NCBI RefSeq assembly: GCF_024347575.1
Contig: NZ_AP025503.1
Location: forward strand, 558,001-622,000
DNA: 64,000 nt
Reading direction: 5' to 3'
Source: Vibrio pelagius
GTDB taxonomy: Bacteria > Pseudomonadota > Gammaproteobacteria > Enterobacterales > Vibrionaceae
Shown: one piece after another, positions 18,569 through 27,949 of the stretch
How the letters are laid out: the number at the start of each line of letters is the position of its first letter
How positions within the stretch are numbered: the first letter of the stretch is position 1
Program-made: the position numbers and the translations under genes
The notes under the pieces: model-generated
Database searches by the model: none
The model's input: the letters and a program-made list of their open reading frames with translations, nothing else
Told to the model about the DNA's origin: nothing

Positions 18569-20305
18569 ATGATAGAGATACAACGTCGCCCCGAAGTCGA
18601 TACCTCCGTTCTTCCTGCAGATTTGCCAGAGCTACTTAAACGAATCTATGTGAGCCGTGGAATTAATAGTCCAGCTCAGTTAGAGACGGCAGCCAAAGGC
18701 TTGCACTCATACCAGAAGCTCGGTGGCATTGATGCGGCAGTTGAGTTGCTATTCAAAGCTATTCAGCAGCAGAAACGTATTATTGTGGTTGGCGACTTTG
18801 ATGCGGATGGCGCGACCAGCTCGGCACTTTCGGTGTTGGCGCTGCGTATGCTTGGCAGCAATAACGTTGACTATTTGGTGCCAAACCGTTTTGAAGACGG
18901 CTATGGTCTGAGCCCGGAAGTGGTTGAGCAGGCGATTGAGATTGGCGCAGAAGTGATCATGACCGTGGATAACGGTGTTTCATCGATTGAAGGAGTACGC
19001 TTTGCCAAAGAGAAAGGCTTAGATGTATTGGTCACCGATCATCACTTACCGGGGCATGAGCTTCCGATGGTGGATGCGATGGTGAATCCAAACTTAGAAA
19101 GTTGTGCGTTCCCTTCAAAAGCATTGGCGGGAGTTGGTGTTGCATTCTACCTGATGATGGCGCTATGCGTTCACATGCGAAAGCTCGGTTGGTTTGCTCA
19201 GCAAGGTATGGCTGAACCGAAACTTATGGAGCTGATTGACCTCGTAGCACTTGGCACGGTAGCCGATGTTGTCCCTCTTGATGAGAATAACCGTATCTTG
19301 GTACACCAAGGCCTACAACGTATTCGTGCAGGCAAGGCGCGTCCGGGAATTCAGGCGTTGATTGAAGTGGCGAAACGCGATGCTCGTCGCCTGGTAGCGT
19401 CCGATTTCGGTTTTGCTCTTGGGCCTCGTATCAATGCGGCTGGACGCCTTGACGACATGTCATTTGGTGTAGAGCTGCTGATGAGCAACAACATCCACGC
19501 AGCGCGTCGTATGGCGAGTGAGTTGGATGGCCTCAACCAAACTCGTAAAGAGATTGAAGAGGGGATGAAACAAGAGGCAATCGCTTTCTGTGAACGTTTA
19601 GAGTTCGGTGAAGCAGATCTACCGTGTGGTTTGGCGCTGTTCCAACGCGATTGGCACCAAGGTGTGATTGGTATCTTGGCATCACGTATCAAAGATAAAT
19701 ATCACCGCCCAGTGATTGCGTTTGCTGATGGTGGAGAGGGCAGCATTAAAGGCTCTTGTCGCTCGATTCCTGGCTTGCACATGCGTGATACTCTGGATCG
19801 CATTGATACGCAGAACCCAGATCTGATCGTGAAGTTTGGTGGCCATGCAATGGCGGCAGGCTTAACCATCATGGAAAAAGATTTTGAACGCTTTAGTAAA
19901 CTGTTTGATGAAGCGGTCAAACAAGATCTTGGTGAAACGGCACTCAAAGGCATCATCTTGTCGGATGGAGAGCTGCTTCCTGAAGAGTTTTCGATGCATA
20001 CCGCTGAGTTTTTGCGTGCTGGTGGCCCTTGGGGACAAGCCTTCCCAGAACCTATCTTTGATGGCGAATTTAAAGTGCTCCATCAAAAACTAGTTGGTGA
20101 AAAGCACCTAAAATTGATGCTGGAGCCACTCTACAAAGGTCACCCGACCAACGTGATGATTGATGGTATTGCTTTTAATGTCGACTTGCGTCGCTGGCCA
20201 GACGCATCGGTTAAAACCGTGCACCTTGCCTATAAACTCGATATCAACGAGTTCCGCGGCAATCAATCACTGCAGTTGATGATCGACAATATTGAAGCGA
20301 AGTAG
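18569..20305 (+). CDS. recJ: Single-stranded-DNA-specific 5'-3' exonuclease RecJ
   Basis: RecJ acts in RecF-pathway recombination, mismatch repair and base-excision repair. DHH-superfamily motifs are clear: VGDFDADGATSSAL near residue 75, TVDNGVSS, VTDHHLPG (the DHH motif) and, in the DHHA1 part, KFGGHAMAAGLT. Its 578 residues match the E. coli length (577). Only a weak AGG precedes the ATG, and a hairpin abuts it, so translation may be kept low. Confidence 0.96.
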   Translation: MIEIQRRPEVDTSVLPADLPELLKRIYVSRGINSPAQLETAAKGLHSYQKLGGIDAAVELLFKAIQQQKRIIVVGDFDADGATSSALSVLALRMLGSNNVDYLVPNRFEDGYGLSPEVVEQAIEIGAEVIMTVDNGVSSIEGVRFAKEKGLDVLVTDHHLPGHELPMVDAMVNPNLESCAFPSKALAGVGVAFYLMMALCVHMRKLGWFAQQGMAEPKLMELIDLVALGTVADVVPLDENNRILVHQGLQRIRAGKARPGIQALIEVAKRDARRLVASDFGFALGPRINAAGRLDDMSFGVELLMSNNIHAARRMASELDGLNQTRKEIEEGMKQEAIAFCERLEFGEADLPCGLALFQRDWHQGVIGILASRIKDKYHRPVIAFADGGEGSIKGSCRSIPGLHMRDTLDRIDTQNPDLIVKFGGHAMAAGLTIMEKDFERFSKLFDEAVKQDLGETALKGIILSDGELLPEEFSMHTAEFLRAGGPWGQAFPEPIFDGEFKVLHQKLVGEKHLKLMLEPLYKGHPTNVMIDGIAFNVDLRRWPDASVKTVHLAYKLDINEFRGNQSLQLMIDNIEAK

Positions 20306-20532
20306 CGACCAATTCGTTTCCGCTAAAAGCAAAATTGAGCGCGTGCCCTAACTCCTCTGGGGCGCGTTATTGCCATTTTTAACCTCATGTTAACCCCATT
20401 CTTATCTCGCTGATTTCCTTTTGCGTATTCATCAGCGATTGTTCGACTTTCTTATCTAAAAATTTCTGTATCTCCGTCACACTTTTGAGTACAATTCTTC
20501 GGTTAAATTCTACTCATAAATGATGAGCTAAA

Positions 20533-21631
20533 ATGTTTGAAATCAATCCAATCAAAAACCGTCTGCAGGATGTGTCTGAGCGCACAAATATCCTGAGGGG
20601 GTACCTTTGACTATGACGCTAAACAAGAGCGTCTAGAAGAAGTAAACGCAGAACTAGAACAACCGGATGTATGGAACGAGCCTGAGCGTGCGCAAGCACT
20701 GGGTAAAGAGCGTGCATCACTGGAAGCTGTGGTAGAGACCATCGACCAACTTGACCAAGGTGTTGAGGATGTGGAAGGCCTACTTGAGCTGGCGGTTGAA
20801 GAAGAAGACCAAGAGACATTTGACGAGATCGAACCTGAACTGGCTGAGCTAGAAGCTAAGCTAGAGAAGCTAGAGTTCCGTCGTATGTTCGCAGGCGATC
20901 ACGACGCATCTGACTGCTACATCGACCTACAATCAGGTTCGGGTGGTACAGAAGCACAAGACTGGACTTCAATGATGCTACGCATGTACTTGCGTTGGGC
21001 TGAAGCGAAAGGCTTCAAGACCGAGGTAATTGAAGTTTCTGAGGGTGAAGTTGCTGGCCTGAAAGGGGCAACGGTTCGCATCTCAGGTGAGTACGCTTAT
21101 GGTTGGCTACGTACGGAAACAGGTGTACACCGCCTAGTTCGTAAGTCTCCATTTGACTCAAGCGGTCGTCGTCATACGTCATTTGCTTCTGCGTTTATCT
21201 ACCCAGAGATTGATGACAACATTGATATCGATATTAACCCTTCTGATCTGCGTATTGACGTATACCGTGCATCTGGCGCGGGTGGTCAGCACGTAAACAC
21301 CACGGAATCTGCGGTTCGTATTACTCACGTTCCAACTAATACAGTGGTGCAATGTCAGAATGACCGTTCTCAGCATAAGAACAAAGACCAAGCGATGAAG
21401 CAGCTTCGTGCAAAACTGTTTGAATTAGAGATTCAAAAACAGAACGCAGAGAAGCAAGCGAACGAAGATGCTAAATCTGACATCGGTTGGGGTAGCCAAA
21501 TCCGCTCTTACGTACTGGATGACTCGCGCATCAAAGATTTACGTACTGGCGTTGAAAACCGCAATACTCAAGCGGTTCTTGATGGCGACCTAGACAAATT
21601 TATCGAAGCTAGCCTGAAATCAGGTCTGTAA
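20533..21631 (+). CDS. prfB: Peptide chain release factor 2 (programmed +1 frameshift)
   Basis: RF2 releases peptides at UGA and UAA stops. The first 25 codons (20533-20607) end at an in-frame TGA at 20608-20610. Reading resumes in the +1 frame at 20609 and runs to 21631, giving 365 residues, the E. coli length. The anticodon-like SPF motif is in [11 protein letters not shown], and the catalytic GGQ is in [10 protein letters not shown]. The residue four before the first glycine of GAGGQ's GGQ context is alanine (YRASGAGG), as in most bacteria other than E. coli K-12. lysS follows 50 bases later. Confidence 0.97.
20596..20611 (+). promoter_or_regulatory. RF2 autoregulatory frameshift site
   Basis: The site has the canonical parts: an internal SD-like AGGGGG, then TAC, the slippery CTT and TGA followed by C. 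Low RF2 lets ribosomes pause at UGA and slip +1, so the factor controls its own synthesis. Confidence 0.95.
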
Positions 21632-21681
21632 GCTTTTCACCGAAAAACAATTTTCATAAAGAAAGACAGGATACATCGAAA

Positions 21682-23214
21682 ATGACTGATGCTGTTCAAA
21701 ACGAAAACGCACAAGAAGGCTCTTTACCTGAAGAGAACAAGCTGATCGCCGAGCGTCGCGCGAAGCTGGATCATATCCGCAAGAGCTGCAAAGCAAACGG
21801 TCACCCAAATGATTTCCGTCGTGAGCACCTAGCTGGCGACCTTCAAGCGGAATTCGGTGAAAAGACTAAAGAAGAGCTAGAAGAGCTAAACCACGTGGTT
21901 GCAATCGCTGGCCGTGTAATGGCTAAGCGTGGTCCATTCCTAGCGATTCAAGAAACATCTGGCCGTATCCAAGCATACGCTGCAAAAGATGTTCAAAAAG
22001 AGCTTAAAGAGAAATACCAAGGCCTAGATATCGGTGACATCATCGGTGTTAAAGGTGCACTTCACAAGTCAGGTAAAGGCGACCTTTACGTGAACATGGA
22101 GTCTTACGAGCTGCTAACTAAAGCACTTCGTCCACTTCCAGAGAAGTTCCACGGTCTAACTGACCAAGAGATGCGTTACCGTCAGCGTTACGTTGACCTA
22201 ATCGTGAACGAAGATTCTCGCAACGCATTCATCGTGCGCTCTAAGCTTGTCTCTTCAATCCGTAACTTCATGAGCTCAAAAGGCTACCTAGAAGTTGAAA
22301 CGCCAATGATGCACGTGATCCCTGGTGGTGCGACGGCACGTCCATTCATCACTCACCACAACGCACTAGACATCGACATGTACCTACGTGTTGCACCTGA
22401 GCTTTACCTAAAGCGTCTAGTTGTAGGTGGCTTTGACCGTGTATTCGAGATCAACCGTAACTTCCGTAACGAAGGTCTATCGCCACGTCACAACCCTGAA
22501 TTTACAATGATGGAATTCTACCAAGCGTACTCTGACTACAAAGATCTGATGGATCTGACTGAAGAGATGCTAAGCACAGCAGCGATGGACGTTCTTGGTT
22601 CGACTTCTATGCCTTACGGTGACGAAACGGTTGAGTTTGGTGGTAAGTACGCTCGTATGAGCATGTTTGATGCAATCAAACACTACAACCCTGAGCACGC
22701 TGAAATTCAAGCGCTAACAGAAGCAGACCTTCAAGACCGTGAAAAGATGGTAGCAATCGCGAAATCTGTACACGTAGAAGTAGAGACGTTCTGGACATGT
22801 GGCCAGCTTCTAGAAGAGATCTTTGGTGAAACGGCTGAGCCTCAGCTAATTCAACCAACCTTCATCACTGGCTACCCAGCGGACATCTCTCCTCTAGCTC
22901 GCCGTAGCGATGACAACCCGTTCTTCACAGACCGCTTTGAGTTCTTTATCGGTGGTCGTGAAGTAGCAAACGGCTTCTCTGAGCTTAACGATGCACAAGA
23001 CCAAGACGAGCGTTTCAAAGCGCAAGTTAACGCGAAAGATGCAGGTGATGACGAAGCAATGTACTACGATGCTGACTACATCACAGCACTTGAGCACGGC
23101 CTACCGCCAACAGCAGGTCAAGGTATCGGTATCGACCGTCTAGCAATGCTGTTTACTAACACGCACACAATCCGTGACGTGATTCTATTCCCGGCGATGC
23201 GTCCACAAGCGTAA
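21682..23214 (+). CDS. lysS: Lysyl-tRNA synthetase, class II
   Basis: This enzyme charges tRNA(Lys). The 510-residue protein has an N-terminal OB-fold anticodon-binding domain (about residues 65-170) and the class II core, with motif 2 near [20 protein letters not shown] and motif 3 at [19 protein letters not shown]. It is cotranscribed with or closely follows prfB, as in E. coli, and ends at a strong terminator. Codon use is strongly biased, as expected for a highly expressed gene. Confidence 0.97.
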   Translation: MTDAVQNENAQEGSLPEENKLIAERRAKLDHIRKSCKANGHPNDFRREHLAGDLQAEFGEKTKEELEELNHVVAIAGRVMAKRGPFLAIQETSGRIQAYAAKDVQKELKEKYQGLDIGDIIGVKGALHKSGKGDLYVNMESYELLTKALRPLPEKFHGLTDQEMRYRQRYVDLIVNEDSRNAFIVRSKLVSSIRNFMSSKGYLEVETPMMHVIPGGATARPFITHHNALDIDMYLRVAPELYLKRLVVGGFDRVFEINRNFRNEGLSPRHNPEFTMMEFYQAYSDYKDLMDLTEEMLSTAAMDVLGSTSMPYGDETVEFGGKYARMSMFDAIKHYNPEHAEIQALTEADLQDREKMVAIAKSVHVEVETFWTCGQLLEEIFGETAEPQLIQPTFITGYPADISPLARRSDDNPFFTDRFEFFIGGREVANGFSELNDAQDQDERFKAQVNAKDAGDDEAMYYDADYITALEHGLPPTAGQGIGIDRLAMLFTNTHTIRDVILFPAMRPQA

Positions 23215-23244
23215 TCTCTCGCTTTCGCATATAGCACGAATCCT

Positions 23245-23271
23245 AAAAAGCTACCTTCGGGTAGCTTTTTT
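23245..23271 (+). terminator. Terminator after lysS
   Basis: The stem AAAAAGCTACC / GGTAGCTTTTT carries a TTCG tetraloop and a T-run. Confidence 0.93.
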
Positions 23272-23336
23272 ATTTCTAGGCGTATCAAAACCTTACCTAC
23301 TCCGCACTCTGAGTTCGAAAAATCATTATTTGTGAC

Positions 23337-23379
23337 ATAGTCTTACTATTGAGACGAAGAATCTAAGATAGTCTCACTA
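23337..23379. repeat. Direct repeat upstream of vpsR
   Basis: ATAGTCTTACTA (23337-23348) and ATAGTCTCACTA (23368-23379) differ at one base and start 31 bp apart, about three helical turns. They lie 115-155 bases before vpsR and may be a regulator site. A TTTCCC/GGGAAA hairpin at 23423-23441 lies in the likely leader. Confidence 0.35.
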
Positions 23380-23492
23380 CTAAACGTCCTTGGCGTGAAT
23401 ATGAACTTGCTTGCGCAGTGGATTTCCCATATACAGGGAAAGCAATAGTTGGTACTCGGCCAAATAAATAGAAAATTGAATAAGGAAGAAGG

Positions 23493-24827
23493 ATGGGAAC
23501 TCAATTTAAGATGGATTCCTTACCAGGCTCTCTTATCGTCGTTGGTGGTGCGTACGAGCCTTGGTTATCTGTATTAGAACAAGTGGGTTGGCAATGCACT
23601 CAGTGTGCGGACCTAAGAAAGGCAGATGCACTTTTTACGGAAACCGGTCCTTGTATTGGGATCGTTGACCTAAGCCATGATGAGTTCAGTCTCAATGGTG
23701 TCGCTAATTTAGTGAGTAATAACAAACAGGTACGATGGTTAGCTCTGATTCGTGAATCACAACTAAGTTCAGACACGATCTGCCAGTTTATCGTGAACTT
23801 CTGTATCGACTTCTTCACGACTCCGATCCCAGATGCTCAGCTACTTAGCACGATAGGACACCAGTTAGGCATGTTAAAGCTTGAGAAGAAGGTGTGGCCA
23901 AATTATGGTTTGAACAGTGACATGGGGCTGCTGGGGGACTCTGTTGCAGTCAAACGGCTGAGAGATCAAGTCAAACGAATTGGCCCGACTGACGTTAGTA
24001 TCTTGATCTCAGGAGACAGCGGATCAGGCAAAGAGACGGTTGCGCGTTCTATTCACAGACACTCTTCTCGTGCAAAACATCCTTTTTTGACTGTGAACTG
24101 CCGTGCGCTGCCTGAATCAAGAATCGAAAGTGAACTGTTTGGCTTGGCCGGTAAGGTGGGGGATACTCCATGCATGCTTGAAGAGGCGGATGGTGGAACG
24201 ATTCTGTTCAACGATATTTTAGCTATGCCTAGAGACCAGCAGGTGAATCTGCTTAAGTTTTTGCAAGAAGGTAAGGTTGAAACTTCAAAAGGCCTGCGCT
24301 CTGTTGATGTACGTATTTTAGCTTCAAACTCCTCAGATATAGAGAAGGCTTTGATTGAAGGCGATTTTAATGAGGAGCTTTATCACTACATCAATGTACT
24401 ACGAATACATGTTCCGAGCTTGAAAGAGCGTGTCAGTGATATTCCAATTCTGGCAAACCACTTCTTGCACGATTACTCCAAAGAGTTCAATGCACAGGCT
24501 AAGAACTTCTCAGAATCGGCGGTCACGGCACTGTCTCGCTACCACTGGCCGGGCAATGTACGTGAGTTGATGAATCAAATTAAGCGGGTGGTACTGATGT
24601 CTGATTCGATCATTATTGATGAAGAGCATCTTGATTTGCCAAAACAGCAAGATGAAAAGCGCAGTTTGAAAAGCATTCGAGAGCGATCAGAGCGCGATGC
24701 TTTGATTGTCGTTTTAGAGTCGCATGCAGGACAGGTTTCTCTAGCCGCGAAGGAGCTGGGAGTTTCACGAGCGACTATGTATCGTCTGCTCAATAAGCAT
24801 AATCTGATATCTGAAGGGATAATTTAG
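23493..24827 (+). CDS. vpsR: c-di-GMP-responsive biofilm regulator VpsR
   Basis: This regulator resembles the NtrC/EBP class and activates Vibrio polysaccharide genes in V. cholerae. Domains in order: a receiver-like domain with IVDLSHDEFSLNG, an AAA+ domain with Walker A GDSGSGKET near residue 174, and a Fis-type HTH (SLAAKELGVSRATMYRLL) at the C-terminus. The GAFTGA sigma-54 contact loop is absent: after ESELFG the sequence reads LAGKVGDTP. The Walker B region is ILFND instead of the usual LFLDE. Both fit the sigma-70 mode reported for VpsR. An AGGAAGAAGG precedes the ATG. The 444-residue length fits the family. Confidence 0.93.
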   Translation: MGTQFKMDSLPGSLIVVGGAYEPWLSVLEQVGWQCTQCADLRKADALFTETGPCIGIVDLSHDEFSLNGVANLVSNNKQVRWLALIRESQLSSDTICQFIVNFCIDFFTTPIPDAQLLSTIGHQLGMLKLEKKVWPNYGLNSDMGLLGDSVAVKRLRDQVKRIGPTDVSILISGDSGSGKETVARSIHRHSSRAKHPFLTVNCRALPESRIESELFGLAGKVGDTPCMLEEADGGTILFNDILAMPRDQQVNLLKFLQEGKVETSKGLRSVDVRILASNSSDIEKALIEGDFNEELYHYINVLRIHVPSLKERVSDIPILANHFLHDYSKEFNAQAKNFSESAVTALSRYHWPGNVRELMNQIKRVVLMSDSIIIDEEHLDLPKQQDEKRSLKSIRERSERDALIVVLESHAGQVSLAAKELGVSRATMYRLLNKHNLISEGII

Positions 24828-24845
24828 AAAACCCCACCATTTGAG

Positions 24846-24877
24846 AGCCACGCATTGCGTGGCTTTTGGCTTTTTTG
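24846..24877 (+). terminator. Terminator after vpsR
   Basis: The stem AGCCACGC / GCGTGGCT with a three-base loop is followed by TTTGGCTTTTTT. Confidence 0.8.
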
Positions 24878-25137
24878 GCGAAGCTTTTTATCTGATTGAA
24901 AAGCATGAACAGAGATAAGCTCTATAAATTTATATAATCATAGTGAATATCTTATGCTCAACATCATATGCAATTGGGATTTTGGGTGAATGCTTTGTTT
25001 TCAGATTGTTAACAGATTAGTGGTTGAATAATGTTCTCGATTGGATAGAATTTAATCGTGAAAGCAATGGTTTGCTAACAAGCCAGAAGCATTCAAATCA
25101 CATCTTTTGGGATTAATTAATTAGCTTGGAGGCGCAA

Positions 25138-25260
25138 ATGAAACATTTCGATTTTATTCAGCACATTTGCGCGTCGTTCGATCCTAGCACTGACTTGGTG
25201 GCTGCTATGCCACGTCTATCAGTAATGGCCGATCGCAACACCCAAGATAAATCTAACTAA
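25138..25260 (+). CDS. Small 40-residue protein, unrecognised
   Basis: A 40-codon ORF starts MKHFDFIQHICASFDP and is preceded by TTGGAGG five to six bases before the ATG. It is soluble and mixed-charge, with no signal peptide. A TATAAT at about 24936 could be its promoter. It lies 107 bases upstream of the 83-codon DUF1127-like gene and may share its transcript. I recognise no family. Evidence is the SD and the context only. Confidence 0.5.
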   Translation: MKHFDFIQHICASFDPSTDLVAAMPRLSVMADRNTQDKSN

Positions 25261-25281
25261 TTAATCCGTACCCATACTTGG

Positions 25282-25340
25282 CTGCGGAAAAATAGCAGCT
25301 AAGACATATCTACCTCTTATTTCACGCTATTTTTCCCCAG
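25282..25340 (+). other. Inverted repeat between two small ORFs
   Basis: GGAAAAATAGC (25286-25296) and GCTATTTTTCC (25326-25336) pair perfectly over 11 bases. A C/C mismatch then CTG/CAG extends the stem. The loop is 29 bases. The SD of the downstream gene (TGGAGA) lies 15 bases after the stem. It may be an RNA element between the two genes. Confidence 0.5.
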
Positions 25341-25367
25341 TCTAATCCCACTACTGGAGAATATATT

Positions 25368-25619
25368 ATGCGTCACTCAGTTTACCTCAAATTAGCCACA
25401 GTTCTTATCCGAGCCGATCTTCGTCACGAGGAGCGAGTCTGGAGACGGAAAGTCCGCCGCAGTGTCTACGATCTTCCTTGGGAGAATCCACATCTACTAA
25501 AAGATATCGGTCTAGAAGTCGATGGACGACCAATCGGATTATCAGAGCCTGAAACCGTCACTATCGAGCGCCGAGTTCGCCATCTTCGTCGTGTCTTAAG
25601 TGCGCGAATACCGACGTAA
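25368..25619 (+). CDS. Small basic DUF1127-like protein
   Basis: The 83-residue Arg-rich product contains YDLPWENPHLLKDIGLEVDG, and the LLKDIGL core resembles DUF1127 (YjiS-like) proteins. It is strongly basic at both ends (about 19 Arg). A GGAG lies eight to nine bases before the ATG. DUF1127 proteins have been linked to RNA metabolism and stress, but that is family knowledge and not shown here. The family assignment is tentative. Confidence 0.7.
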   Translation: MRHSVYLKLATVLIRADLRHEERVWRRKVRRSVYDLPWENPHLLKDIGLEVDGRPIGLSEPETVTIERRVRHLRRVLSARIPT

Positions 25620-25810
25620 TACTAGGGAGTGATTGCACCTGTCACTCCCTAGGATAAAGAAATAGGTGCTGGTTATGGTGTCGGAGGGGGATCTCTGAAT
25701 CAGTACCGTTGAAAAGAGGGGTAATACGCTCCTCTTTTCATATTTTTTATGAGGTTGTTTAGCAAACAAAGTCAGTTCTACTAAGCTAAAGATATTGATG
25801 GAGGTGAGGT

Positions 25811-26122
25811 ATGCAAAAGCATCAACTAGATATGTGGTTGCATGGCGATCATAAAGACTCTTATCGAACACCCAAGGTTTATGTTATCGGGTGTTCTGAT
25901 ATCCCAGAGTATCTATTAGCAGTGGAATATAAGCATAAATTAGAGCCAGTTAAGCAAGGTGGAGAGCCAGTACACTTTGGATCGCTGGACCAGGTCAAAG
26001 AGGAGCTCCTCAGGCTTGGTTTCGATAAGGCCTATTTACGCCTCCACAACACTTATGACGAGTTTGGTAGTGAGCCAAGCCAACGCTATTGCGATATAGA
26101 GTTAGCTCTGAATCCACACTAA
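25811..26122 (+). CDS. Conserved hypothetical protein (possible DUF6482 family)
   Basis: The 103-residue soluble protein contains VYVIGCSDIPEYLLAVEYKHKLEPV and a C-terminal KAYLRLHNTYDEFGS. I recall similar short Vibrio proteins filed under DUF6482, but I am not certain. GGAGGTGAGGT precedes the ATG, so translation is well supported. It is convergent with mutH; only 26 bases separate their ends. Function unknown. Confidence 0.75.
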   Translation: MQKHQLDMWLHGDHKDSYRTPKVYVIGCSDIPEYLLAVEYKHKLEPVKQGGEPVHFGSLDQVKEELLRLGFDKAYLRLHNTYDEFGSEPSQRYCDIELALNPH

Positions 26123-26148
26123 GTCGTCGTTGTTACAATTGCTCGTTA

Positions 26149-26814
26149 TCAAGCGTAGTGTTTTGTCAGAAGCTGATGAGTAAACTGAGTTCTTAAATAG
26201 AAGCCGCGCGGTTTGGTCTTGATTGGCTTTCCACTCGCGCCGTACGCCTCAGTTAAGACTCGGCTGTGTGCTGCTTTAGGTCTCAGATGTAGAGCTTCGC
26301 CGTGACGAGCGGTGATCTGCTCAACGTTACCTAACACGATCAACTCCATCAGTTCTTCCCAGTCTCTTTGAAGTATCTCTTCTTCTTCTCTGCTTGGCGT
26401 CCACAACAGTGGTGATCCTACGTGACGATCTGCCAACGGGATCTCGCGCTCTCCCTCAACTGGGATCCATAACACTTTGGATAATTTGTTGCGAACATGA
26501 CTGGTTTCCCAAGTCAGCCCTTGCACGCCCATTAAAGGAGCAACACAGACAAAGGTGGTCTCTAATGGCTTGCCACTGTAACTGATCGGAATGCTCTTAA
26601 GCTCAATGCCCAAATGTGCGAAGTCCTGCTCTGGTTTACTCCCAGCTGGCGCACCAAGGTGCCACTCCAACAGCTGCCCAACCCAGCCTTTATCTCGTTT
26701 CAGATCTTTAGGCATGGTCATTTCAGCTTCCTCAGCCAGTTCTTGAAAGGTCATACCGGCAATGGCGTAGGCTCGCTCTAGCAGCTCCGCTTCAGTTTGT
26801 GGTTCAGGTTTCAT
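26149..26814 (-). CDS. mutH: DNA mismatch repair endonuclease MutH
   Basis: MutH nicks the unmethylated strand at hemimethylated GATC sites, directed by MutS/MutL. The catalytic triad is visible as Asp64, Glu71 and Lys73 in [13 protein letters not shown], with the same spacing as Asp70-Glu77-Lys79 in E. coli. The segments [12 protein letters not shown] and [11 protein letters not shown] also match. At 221 residues it is slightly shorter than E. coli MutH (229). Its presence implies Dam methylation in this organism. Confidence 0.96.
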   Translation of the reverse strand: MKPEPQTEAELLERAYAIAGMTFQELAEEAEMTMPKDLKRDKGWVGQLLEWHLGAPAGSKPEQDFAHLGIELKSIPISYSGKPLETTFVCVAPLMGVQGLTWETSHVRNKLSKVLWIPVEGEREIPLADRHVGSPLLWTPSREEEEILQRDWEELMELIVLGNVEQITARHGEALHLRPKAAHSRVLTEAYGASGKPIKTKPRGFYLRTQFTHQLLTKHYA

Positions 26815-27130
26815 AACACATCGAGTTGGTAAAACGCCGATTTTATCAGATTCGAATGAAAATGCAGTGTGGTTAATAAATGATCATAGTGGCGATTTAC
26901 GGATCAATCCTACGGTTATCCACAGGCTAGGAGTCTAAAATCTTACAAAAACAAACCAGTGGATAAATAAACAGGGGTTTCGAGAGGATAAAATGCTTGC
27001 CAAATAGCGTGTAAACTGAATCTTTGAATGATGAGTGTGGATAAAGCTAAGGGTGGTTGATCTTTGACCATGTTGAGTTTTCAAAAGATCATTTGAAAAA
27101 TGTAATTCTAGTTTAGCGATTAATTTAATT

Positions 27131-27143
27131 TAAGTATTTGATT
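27131..27143 (-). promoter_or_regulatory. Consensus IHF site
   Basis: On the minus strand the sequence reads AATCAAATACTTA, which fits WATCAR-N4-TTR at every defined base. It lies about 85 bp from the DnaA-box trio. Confidence 0.5.
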
Positions 27144-27226
27144 TTTATATATTATGTTTTATGTCTAATTGTTGTTGGTTTAGGCTGTTGATGAAAGTAT
27201 GGATTAAAAAAAACGTTTGCGGTGAA

Positions 27227-27261
27227 TTCTTCACATAGTTATTCACAGAAAAGGTGAATAA
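27227..27261. promoter_or_regulatory. DnaA-box trio, DARS2-like core
   Basis: Three nine-base boxes sit within 35 bp: TTCTTCACA (plus, one mismatch), TTATTCACA (plus, exact, three bases later) and GGTGAATAA (minus, one mismatch, five bases later). Two head-to-tail boxes plus one inverted box is the arrangement I recall for the core of E. coli DARS sites, which regenerate ATP-DnaA. E. coli DARS2 lies next to mutH. Confidence 0.5.
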
Positions 27262-27428
27262 ATGTGGTCTATGTCTCACTATTGTGTGGGTAACTATTTT
27301 GTGAGTAAAAGTTATCCAGTTTTAAGAAATTATTCATAAATATAGCCCTAATCACGTCACGAAGTTTGCTCCGCTTGGGGATATGTGGAAAAATCAGTGT
27401 AATTAAAAATTTAAATAGAGGTTGGCCA

Positions 27429-27947
27429 GTGATAGATGGCGATGGTTACCGATTAAACGTTGGTATTGTAATCTGTAACAACCATGGTCAGGTCTTCTGG
27501 GCTAAACGATACGGGCAACATTCATGGCAATTCCCTCAAGGGGGAATCGATGAAGGTGAAACTCCGGAGCAGGCAATGTACCGTGAGTTATATGAAGAGG
27601 TTGGCCTTACCAAAAAGGATGTAAAGATCGTCGCAACAAGTCGTCATTGGTTACGCTATAAGCTACCCAAACGACTGGTTCGATGGGATTCAAAACCTGT
27701 CTGTATTGGACAAAAACAGAAGTGGTTTCTTCTGCGTTTAGATTGCGATGAGTCGCGTATTAACATGCAACGTGGAAGTACACCTGAATTTGATGGTTGG
27801 CGTTGGGTAAGTTACTGGTACCCTGTTCGACAAGTTGTTTCTTTCAAGCGAGACGTATACCGCCGTGCAATGAAAGAGTTCGCTTCTTTAGCTATGCCAT
27901 TTAAAGAGCGGAAAACAAAAGGAAAACGCAAACAGCGTAGAGGTTAA
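27429..27947 (+). CDS. rppH: RNA pyrophosphohydrolase
   Basis: RppH removes pyrophosphate from 5'-triphosphate mRNA and triggers RNase E decay. The Nudix box is [20 protein letters not shown], followed by EVGL. I place the start at the GTG at 27429 because [16 protein letters not shown] is the family N-terminus and AGAGG lies about eight bases upstream. The frame opens 63 bases earlier, without family similarity. The product has 172 residues (176 in E. coli) and ends three bases before ptsP. Confidence 0.96.
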   Translation: MIDGDGYRLNVGIVICNNHGQVFWAKRYGQHSWQFPQGGIDEGETPEQAMYRELYEEVGLTKKDVKIVATSRHWLRYKLPKRLVRWDSKPVCIGQKQKWFLLRLDCDESRINMQRGSTPEFDGWRWVSYWYPVRQVVSFKRDVYRRAMKEFASLAMPFKERKTKGKRKQRRG

Positions 27948-27949
27948 GC

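Larger units (their letters stand above)
26815..27428. other. AT-rich mutH-rppH gap with DnaA boxes
   Basis: This 614-bp divergent gap holds exact TTATNCACA boxes at 26916-26924 (plus), 27036-27044 (minus) and 27239-27247 (plus), and a TTTTCCACA at 27384-27392 (minus). It also holds a consensus IHF site and at least two GATC sites near 26880-26905. It has no credible coding frame. It must contain the mutH and rppH promoters. Confidence 0.6.

Noticed and set aside
20533..20611. Frameshift sequencing error or pseudogene in prfB
   Set aside because: The signal is the canonical RF2 programmed frameshift with UGA at codon 26 and an internal SD.
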